From: DASUPK01 sp035265665
Lineage (GTDB): Bacteria; Actinomycetota; Thermoleophilia; Solirubrobacterales; 70-9
Length of the DNA: 9,665 nt
Assembly: GCA_035265665.1 (NCBI GenBank)
Contig: DATFOK010000034.1
Coordinates: 1 to 9,665 of the forward strand
Reading direction: 5' to 3'
A model generated the notes under the pieces. That model saw only the letters and a program-made list of their open reading frames with translations, was not told the origin of the DNA and ran no database searches. The position numbers and the translations under genes were made by a program. This document shows positions 4,681 through 9,665 of the stretch, in pieces; position 1 is the first letter of the stretch; every line of letters starts with the position of its first letter.

Positions 4681-5733
4681 ATGGCCAATCCGATCGAAAC
4701 CGTCCCCCTCCCAACCCGGGACGCCCAGGCCGAGGCCCCCTCCACGCGGGTCAGCCTCTCGCGCGTCGGCGTCGTCGGCGTCGAGAAGATCATCCGCGTC
4801 TGTGATGCGAGGGTGACCCGAGCGGAGCGAGGGACAACCCGTGATACGGCGAAGCCGGGCGACGATTCGTTGTTCCACGCCGACCTCGACTGCTTCGTTG
4901 ACCTCAACCCCGAGCAGGCCGGCGTCCACATGTCCCGCTTCGAGGAGGTCGTCAACGAGGCCATCGACACGGTCGTCCTCGGCGAGGCGCTCCGCGCCGA
5001 GGGCCTCGCCGCGCACATCGCCGAGCGCGTCCGCGAACGCCAGGGCGGTCTGCGCGCCGAGGTCCGGATCGCCGCCCGCTACCCCGAGACGGTCCCCGCC
5101 CCTGTCTCCGGCCTCCCCACCCAGGAGCTCTACACGCTCTTCGGCACGGCCGTCTCCTCCCAGCGCGGCACGCGTACCCTCACCGGCGTCGAGGCCCAGG
5201 GCATGACCGCCTGCCCCTGCGCCCAGGGCCTGGTCGAGGACGGCGCCCGCACCCGCCTGGCGGAGCAGGGCTTCGACTCCGAGGACATCGACCGCATTGT
5301 CGACTCAGTTCCCATCGCCACCCACAACCAGCGCGGCATCGGCACGCTCTACATCGGCGTCCCCGAGGACTCCGACGTCGACGTGGACGCCCGCCAGCTC
5401 CTCCGCATCGTCGAAAGCTCGATGTCGAGCGAGATCTACGAGCTGATGAAGCGCTCGGACGAGCGCTCCGTGGTCGAGAAGGCCCACGCCAATCCCCGGT
5501 TCGTCGAGGACTGCGTCCGAGAGATGATCCGCCAGGTCACTGAGACATTCACCGAGCTCCGGGACGGCGCCTTCGTCCACGCCCGGCAGGAGAACCTCGA
5601 GACCATCCACCGCCACAACGTGGTCGCCGAGCGCTACGGCCTGCTCTCCGAGATCACCGGCGAGCTGGAGACCGGCGAGCACTCGCGTCACCACACCACC
5701 ATGCGGGAGTGGCTCGAGGCTCCGGCGGCCTGA
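4681..5733 (+). CDS. folE2: GTP cyclohydrolase FolE2 (GCYH-IB / MptA family)
   Basis: The 350-residue cytosolic enzyme converts GTP to 7,8-dihydroneopterin triphosphate, the first step of folate (and a source for queuosine-type deazapurine) synthesis. It belongs to the COG1469 type that replaces or backs up the zinc enzyme FolE. Recognisable stretches are LSRVGVVGVEK (26-36), LFHADLDCFVDLNPEQAGVH (64-83), QRGTRTLTGVEAQGMTACPC (161-180), THNQRG (214-219) and HARQENLETIHRHN (300-313). Cys178, His215, Glu304 and the HxH at 310-312 are the likely metal/active-site residues, by recalled family pattern. It is longer than the usual 260-320 residues. Part of the excess is a charged insertion at about residues 43-62, between two core strands. 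It starts at ATG 4681 without a Shine-Dalgarno sequence. The stop at 5733 is 73 nt from the convergent pgsA end. Confidence 0.93.
   Translation: MANPIETVPLPTRDAQAEAPSTRVSLSRVGVVGVEKIIRVCDARVTRAERGTTRDTAKPGDDSLFHADLDCFVDLNPEQAGVHMSRFEEVVNEAIDTVVLGEALRAEGLAAHIAERVRERQGGLRAEVRIAARYPETVPAPVSGLPTQELYTLFGTAVSSQRGTRTLTGVEAQGMTACPCAQGLVEDGARTRLAEQGFDSEDIDRIVDSVPIATHNQRGIGTLYIGVPEDSDVDVDARQLLRIVESSMSSEIYELMKRSDERSVVEKAHANPRFVEDCVREMIRQVTETFTELRDGAFVHARQENLETIHRHNVVAERYGLLSEITGELETGEHSRHHTTMREWLEAPAA
4807..4857 (+). repeat. Repeat-like in-frame insertion in folE2
   Basis: Two imperfect direct copies occur 20 nt apart: GCGAGGG-TG-ACCCG at 4807-4820 and GCGAGGG-ACA-ACCCG at 4827-4841. A small perfect hairpin CGGC-GAA-GCCG follows at 4847-4857. 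Together they encode the odd segment VTRAERGTTRDTAKPG inside FolE2. No second copy is seen in this window. Confidence 0.5.
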
Positions 5734-5806
5734 CGGTCCGTAAGCACCCCCGAGGGACTAGCCGGCCTCGTCATCCGCTCGGTGACCGCACTGCGCGGAC
5801 CCCGGG

Positions 5807-6355
5807 CTAGGTAGTCGGCTTCGGCCTCGAGGTCACCATCCGCCGGAAGCCGAAGAAGTAGTCGACTCCGCTGATCACCGTGACGGCCACCGCCGCGTAG
5901 ACGAGCAGATCCACTCCGAGTGGGGCCGGCTCCACCGCGATCAGGCAGATGATCGCGGCCACCTGCAGGATCGTTTTCACCTTCCCCAGCCAGCTCGCCT
6001 GGATCACGACCCCCTGCTCGGCCGCCACCAGCCGCAGTCCGGTCACAGCGAATTCCCGGGCGATGATCACCATCGCGATCCAGGCGGCGAGCCGGTTGAG
6101 CGATACGAGAGCGATGAGCGACGCCGCGATCAGCAACTTGTCCGCGATCGGATCCATCAGCTTGCCAAAGGTGGTGACCGCGTTTCGGTGCCGCGCGATG
6201 TAGCCGTCGAGCGTGTCCGTTAACGCGGCCAGCGCGAACACCGCGGCCGCGATAGCGTCGCCATTCGGCGTTTCGTCGAGCAGCGCGACGACCACCACCG
6301 GAACGAGCAGGATCCGGATCACCGTCAGGGTGTTCGGCAGGTTGAGCGGGAACAC
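5807..6355 (-). CDS. pgsA: CDP-diacylglycerol--glycerol-3-phosphate 3-phosphatidyltransferase
   Basis: The 182-residue membrane enzyme joins CDP-diacylglycerol and glycerol-3-phosphate to phosphatidylglycerol phosphate, the committed step to phosphatidylglycerol and cardiolipin. The CDP-alcohol phosphatidyltransferase signature is complete: Asp47, Asp50-Gly51, Ala54-Arg55, Gly64, Asp68 and Asp72 (TDTLDGYIAR then FGKLMDPIADK). Hydrophobic segments surround it, with the N-terminal NLPNTLTVIRILLVPVVVV typical of PgsA. GTG 6355-6353 is chosen because the family begins just before NLPNxLT, although the frame is open up to 6604 through the UDG gene in another frame. A GATACT 6 nt before the GTG suggests a leaderless message. 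The upstream UDG gene ends 26 nt away on the same strand, so cotranscription is also possible. The length is normal for the family. Confidence 0.93.
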   Translation of the reverse strand: MFPLNLPNTLTVIRILLVPVVVVALLDETPNGDAIAAAVFALAALTDTLDGYIARHRNAVTTFGKLMDPIADKLLIAASLIALVSLNRLAAWIAMVIIAREFAVTGLRLVAAEQGVVIQASWLGKVKTILQVAAIICLIAVEPAPLGVDLLVYAAVAVTVISGVDYFFGFRRMVTSRPKPTT

Positions 6356-6361
6356 GCCGCA

Positions 6362-6367
6362 AGTATC
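6362..6367 (-). promoter_or_regulatory. -10-like element of pgsA (leaderless)
   Basis: GATACT, followed by TG, lies 6 nt before the GTG start and shares the string ATACTTG with the folE2 upstream region. A run of G just upstream of it could instead serve as a weak Shine-Dalgarno sequence, so the leaderless reading is tentative. Confidence 0.33.
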
Positions 6368-6381
6368 CCCGGGGGACCCGA

Positions 6382-7077
6382 CTAGATACCGGCGAGGGCC
6401 CGGGCGCGCGTGAACACCGCATCCATCATCGGCTCGGTCAGCTTTCCCGTAAACGTGTTCTGCTGGCTGGGGTGAAAGCAGCCGAGCAGCGACCAAGTGC
6501 GCTCGTCCGTCGTCAACTCCGCGTCCGCCCCGTGGCCGAACCGCGGCCTCGGCCGCTGCAACCCCGCCCCCAACTCGCCGAGCGCCAGCAGCGCGCCCGC
6601 CCAAGCGAACGCCCCGAGCGCGACCAGAACGCGGCCGGAACGCAGCAGGCGCAGCTCGCGGACCAGATACGGCAGGCAGTTGTCGCGCTCCTCGGTCGTC
6701 GGCCGGTTCTGGGGCGGCGGGCAGCGGTTGACGGCCGTGATGTAGGCGCCGCGCAGCCGCAACCCGTCATCGACGCTCACGGAGGTCGGCTGGTTGGCGA
6801 GCCCGGCGCGGTGGAGGGCGGCGAACAGCCAGTCACCCGACCGATCGCCGGTGAAGATCCGCCCCGTCCGGTTGCCGCCGTGGGCAGCCGGCGCCAGCCC
6901 CACGATCACGATCCTCGCCCGCGGGTCACCGAACCCTGGCAGCGGCCTAGCCCAGTAGGTCTCGCCCTGGTAGCGCCGAGGTGGCTCGGCGGCGCTCCGT
7001 TCCCGCCACTCCACCAGCCGCGGGCAGCGAACACAGCTGGTGATCTCTCGGCTGAGGGCGCGCAGCGAATCGGCCAT
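6382..7077 (-). CDS. Uracil-DNA glycosylase, family 5 (UdgB-type, Fe-S)
   Basis: The 231-residue DNA repair enzyme would excise uracil, and in family 5 also some deaminated or oxidised bases, from DNA. Motif 1 is GLAPAAHGGNRTGR (60-73), which lacks the catalytic Asp/Asn of other UDG families and is diagnostic of family 5. Motif 2 is HPSQQN (202-207). Four cysteines fit the 4Fe-4S ligands: Cys15 and Cys18 near the N-terminus, then Cys119 (NRCPPP) and Cys134 (DNCLPYL). The length is normal. ATG 7077 precedes the first cysteine pair by 14 residues as in relatives. Upstream a CATTCT lies 8 nt before the start, with no Shine-Dalgarno sequence. Only 11 nt separate this start from the divergent glycosyltransferase start. 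No SOS box is seen at this gene. pgsA follows on the same strand. Confidence 0.93.
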   Translation of the reverse strand: MADSLRALSREITSCVRCPRLVEWRERSAAEPPRRYQGETYWARPLPGFGDPRARIVIVGLAPAAHGGNRTGRIFTGDRSGDWLFAALHRAGLANQPTSVSVDDGLRLRGAYITAVNRCPPPQNRPTTEERDNCLPYLVRELRLLRSGRVLVALGAFAWAGALLALGELGAGLQRPRPRFGHGADAELTTDERTWSLLGCFHPSQQNTFTGKLTEPMMDAVFTRARALAGI

Positions 7078-7088
7078 GGTGCGAAAGA

Positions 7089-8600
7089 ATGGCGGCCAAG
7101 GTGAGTCGAGGGGAGATCTCCGTTCTGATCCCGCTGCAAGACGCCCGCGGCGACGCGGTCGAGCACCTGCGTACCTGGACCCACGGGCAGACTCTGCCGC
7201 GGGAGCGGTACCAGGTGGCGCTGGCCTCAGACGGCGAGGACCCCGCCGGGGACCGGGCCGTCGCGGAACTCCTCGAGAACCACGACGTCCTGGAAACGGT
7301 CCCCGGCGCCAACCTGATCGAGCTCTACAACACCGCGGCCGGTTCGGCGTCGGCTCCCTGGCTGCTCTTCACCGAGAACCACTGCGAGGGTGAGGCGGAC
7401 TGCCTCGAGCGTGCCCTGGAAGCAATCGAGGCCAGTCCGGATCTCGAAGCGGCGAGCATCGAGCACGGACACCTCACGCCTGCCGTCGTCGGGCAGCTCG
7501 GCGCACGCTGGTTCGACGAGGTGTACGAGGAATGGTTCACCCCGGGCGCCTGGCGGCGGCTCAACCTCGCCGGCTTCGTAATCCGGCATGACATCTTCCA
7601 GCGCGCCGGCGGACTGGACGCCCGCTACGGCCTCTTCTCCACTCCCCTCCTGGCCGCCCAGCTCGATGAGCGTCGCGCCCGTGTCGGGCACCTGCCGGAA
7701 GCGCGGATCCTCCACGTCCACGTCGACGACATCGACGAACACCACGACTTCTCGGCCAACTACACCGAGGGCGAGTGCGAGGCCCGCACGTCGCTCCCGA
7801 CGGAATTCGCGGAGCGCTACTTCGGCTTCCGCCCGCTGCTCTGGAACCGCCGGTCGTTGGACGCCCGCTCCGCGCGGCGGAGTGTCGCACTGCTCTCAAG
7901 GGAGCTGCCGCGCGCAGCGTTCCACGACCGCGGGGACGGGAGCTGGATCCTTCGGTTCATCGCGGCGCGGTTGCCCGAGGCCATCGCCGGCATCCGTCCT
8001 CGGCTCTGGCTGGCCGAGCTCGCGTTCAGCTGGAGCGAGCGAATCGCGGACTCTCGCTGGATCCCAGGTGGCTGGCGCTACCGCGCCTACCTGCGCGCCC
8101 AGGACCGGGTGACGCGGCTGGCGCAGCTCCGCTGGATCAGGGAGCGCGCCGACGGAGCGGCGCAACCGCTCGGCCCAGGCCGTCATCCAATTGAATCGCT
8201 CGGTGAGGGCACCATCGTCGGCATCCATGGCCTCGAGCGGCATGGCGAGAGGTACTTCCGCTGGAGCGAGCCGCTCCTGACCGTGAGCATCGACGCTCCC
8301 GGCCCAGCTCTGGTCCGCATCGACACTGGCGGCCTCAGGGGCTCCCCCCGGGATTGCGTCGCCGCCGCCTATCTGGGCTCCCGTCGGCTCCGCAAGGAGG
8401 AGCTCACCGAGGAGGGCACCGGCCTGGTCGTGGCGACGCCCGGCGGAACGATTGAGCTGACCCTCCTCTGCCGCCCGCTCGCGACCGGCCCCGACGAGGA
8501 GCGCCAGCTCGGCCTGCCGATCTTCTCGGTGGAGCTGGGGGAGCCCCCCACCGCTGCTGCGCCGGGCTCCGCCATCCGCGAGCCCGCGGTAGCCGCGTGA
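7089..8600 (+). CDS. Family 2-like (GT-A) glycosyltransferase with C-terminal extension
   Basis: The 503-residue protein begins with a GT-A fold (about residues 8-215). EISVLIPLQD opens it, YQVALASDGED is the second strand, and WLLFTENHC (91-99) sits where the metal-binding DxD normally lies, here E96-N97-H98. GGLDARYGLFSTPLLAAQL and HVHVDDIDEH (210-219) follow as acceptor-side elements. Residues about 240-370 are Arg- and Trp-rich, probably helical and membrane-peripheral. Residues about 385-485 look like a beta-sandwich accessory domain (FRWSEPLLTVSI onwards). It probably transfers a sugar in cell-surface glycan synthesis; donor and acceptor are unknown. ATG 7089 gives the family's short lead-in; GTG 7101 is an alternative. 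There is no clear Shine-Dalgarno sequence. Its TGA overlaps the GTG of the next glycosyltransferase by 4 nt, so the two form an operon. Confidence 0.85.
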   Translation: MAAKVSRGEISVLIPLQDARGDAVEHLRTWTHGQTLPRERYQVALASDGEDPAGDRAVAELLENHDVLETVPGANLIELYNTAAGSASAPWLLFTENHCEGEADCLERALEAIEASPDLEAASIEHGHLTPAVVGQLGARWFDEVYEEWFTPGAWRRLNLAGFVIRHDIFQRAGGLDARYGLFSTPLLAAQLDERRARVGHLPEARILHVHVDDIDEHHDFSANYTEGECEARTSLPTEFAERYFGFRPLLWNRRSLDARSARRSVALLSRELPRAAFHDRGDGSWILRFIAARLPEAIAGIRPRLWLAELAFSWSERIADSRWIPGGWRYRAYLRAQDRVTRLAQLRWIRERADGAAQPLGPGRHPIESLGEGTIVGIHGLERHGERYFRWSEPLLTVSIDAPGPALVRIDTGGLRGSPRDCVAAAYLGSRRLRKEELTEEGTGLVVATPGGTIELTLLCRPLATGPDEERQLGLPIFSVELGEPPTAAAPGSAIREPAVAA

Positions 8601-9665
8601 CCGTCTCCGAGATCCCCCGCAAGGCCCTGATCGTCAACACGAGCGACGTCGGCGGAGGCGCCGAGCGCGTCTCGATGGACCTCCTGGACGATTTTGCGTC
8701 ACTCGGAACCGAGGCATGGCTGGCCGTCGCACAGAAGCGCACGGACCATCCCCGCGTCGTCAGCTTCTACACCAGCCCGCACGTCGACTACACCCCGGAC
8801 CATCCGATCCGGCGAGCCCGGCTGCGGACCCGGAGATCCCTCGACATCCGGCTCGGGCTCGAGGACTTCAACCACCCCTATACGCGCCACGTCATCGAGC
8901 TGACCGGACCGAGACCTGACGTCCTCCTCTGCAACAACCTGCACGGCGGCTACTTCGACCTGCGTCAGTTGCCCGGACTTTCCGCCCGTATTCCGATCGT
9001 GCTCAGGCTTGCCGATGCCTGGTCCTTCACCGGGCACTGCGCCGTGCCGGGGAGCTGCGATCGCTGGCGCACCGGCTGCGGCCGGTGTCCCGACCTCACC
9101 GCACCGCCATCGATCGCCCGCGACGCGACCCGGATCAACTGGCAGCGAAAGCGCTGGATCTTCGCTCGCTCGCGCGTGCAGGTCACGGCACCGTCGCAGT
9201 GGGCCGTGGACCGTGCGCGTGAATCTCTACTCGCGCCGGCCATCGAGAGCGCCCGGGTGATCCCCAACGGAGTCGACCTGAGGATCTTCCGTCCCGATCG
9301 CGACCCCGCGCGGTGGACACCGGACGAGACGCCCCGCCTGGTCTTCGCAGCGAACGGCGGGGCCGGCAACCCCTACAAGGACTTCGCCACGCTGCGCTCG
9401 GCGATTCAAAGGCTCGATGGCCCGCTCGAGTTGGTGTCGGTCGGAGGCGGGCACAGGGTCGATGACCTGGGTGGGGGCGTCCGAATCCGGCACGTGCCCC
9501 GGCAGGAGCCGGGTGACCTCGCCGCCCTCTATCGCTCGGCGGCCGCCGTGGTACACGCCTCTGCGGAGGAGAGCTTCAGCCTTGCGGCGGCCGAGGCACT
9601 GTCATGCGGCACACCGGTGGTCGCCGCCTCGGGAGGTGGCATCTCCGAGGTCGTGGAGGACGGGG
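8597..9665 (+). CDS. Family 4-like (GT-B) glycosyltransferase, 3' end outside window
   Basis: The frame is open from GTG 8597 to the window end (356 residues so far; relatives of about 400 suggest most is present). It has an N-terminal GT-B domain with GGGAERVSMDLL (19-30). A cysteine cluster follows: Cys148, Cys154, Cys161 and Cys164 (FTGHC, GSC, TGCGRCP), typical of a WcaC-like group and possibly zinc-binding. The hinge VIPNGVDLRIFRP is at 221-233. The C-terminal donor-binding domain has the EX7E pair Glu325/Glu333 in EESFSLAAAEALSCGTPVV. These are retaining enzymes using nucleotide-sugars for surface polysaccharides. The start overlaps the previous stop in a GTGA, so translation is coupled and a shared pathway is likely. 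Acceptor and sugar are unknown. Confidence 0.9.
   Translation, partial: MTVSEIPRKALIVNTSDVGGGAERVSMDLLDDFASLGTEAWLAVAQKRTDHPRVVSFYTSPHVDYTPDHPIRRARLRTRRSLDIRLGLEDFNHPYTRHVIELTGPRPDVLLCNNLHGGYFDLRQLPGLSARIPIVLRLADAWSFTGHCAVPGSCDRWRTGCGRCPDLTAPPSIARDATRINWQRKRWIFARSRVQVTAPSQWAVDRARESLLAPAIESARVIPNGVDLRIFRPDRDPARWTPDETPRLVFAANGGAGNPYKDFATLRSAIQRLDGPLELVSVGGGHRVDDLGGGVRIRHVPRQEPGDLAALYRSAAAVVHASAEESFSLAAAEALSCGTPVVAASGGGISEVVEDG

Noticed and set aside
3371..4816. 481-codon open frame antisense to the sigma gene
   Set aside because: His/Leu/Arg/Pro-rich mirror of a well-conserved sigma-70 gene, overlapping also folE2; no recognisable motif.
5734..5806. GGTCCG (5734-5739 region) and CGGACC (near 5796-5801) as a folE2/pgsA terminator stem
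   Set aside because: The loop would be over 50 nt and there is no T-run on either strand.
5688..6422. 244-codon minus-strand frame overlapping pgsA
   Set aside because: Out-of-frame shadow of pgsA; the true frame carries the complete CDP-alcohol phosphatidyltransferase motif.

Overview
This is a GC-rich (third-position G/C dominated) bacterial chromosomal window. The organism is most likely an actinomycete-type Gram-positive, and the gene flavour (FolE2-type cyclohydrolase, family-5 uracil-DNA glycosylase, SigA-like factor, CCA-less tRNA genes) suggests the class Thermoleophilia. That placement is inference from recalled family resemblance, not from a search. In support, several genes have a TAnnnT-like -10 element 6-8 nt before the start codon (leaderless style), GTG/TTG starts are common, and one site matches the Gram-positive LexA (SOS) box.

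Layout. 16-88: tRNA-Thr(GGT), minus. 153-857: short-chain dehydrogenase/reductase, minus. 858-960: divergent promoter region with a perfect SOS-box palindrome sitting on the -10 of the next gene. 961-1425: a PD-(D/E)XK endonuclease of the group I intron-associated type, broken by a -1 frameshift. 1408-1492: tRNA-Tyr(GTA), plus. 1563-1772: small AbrB/SpoVT-type DNA-binding protein followed by a hairpin terminator. 1908-3307: ABC-2 exporter pair (permease, ATPase), minus, downstream of a primary-type sigma-70 gene (3386-4528, minus). 4529-4680: divergent control region with a sigma-gene -10, a Shine-Dalgarno-masking hairpin and an inverted repeat. 4681-5733: GTP cyclohydrolase FolE2, plus, carrying a short in-frame repeat-like insertion. 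5807-6355: phosphatidylglycerophosphate synthase PgsA, minus. 6382-7077: Fe-S uracil-DNA glycosylase, minus. 7089-8600 and 8597-end: two glycosyltransferases, plus, overlapping by 4 nt; the second is cut by the window edge.

How they work together. Most genes are housekeeping: transcription initiation, folate or deazapurine precursor synthesis, phospholipid synthesis, uracil repair and two tRNAs. The two glycosyltransferases look like the start of a surface polysaccharide or glycoconjugate operon. The ABC exporter is probably cotranscribed with the sigma gene. The most unusual spot is 940-1500, where an apparently SOS-controlled, leaderless, frameshifted nuclease gene abuts an odd tRNA-Tyr (C instead of U at position 8). 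I saw no CRISPR array, IS element, phage gene or rRNA, and no gene-free stretch longer than 300 nt.
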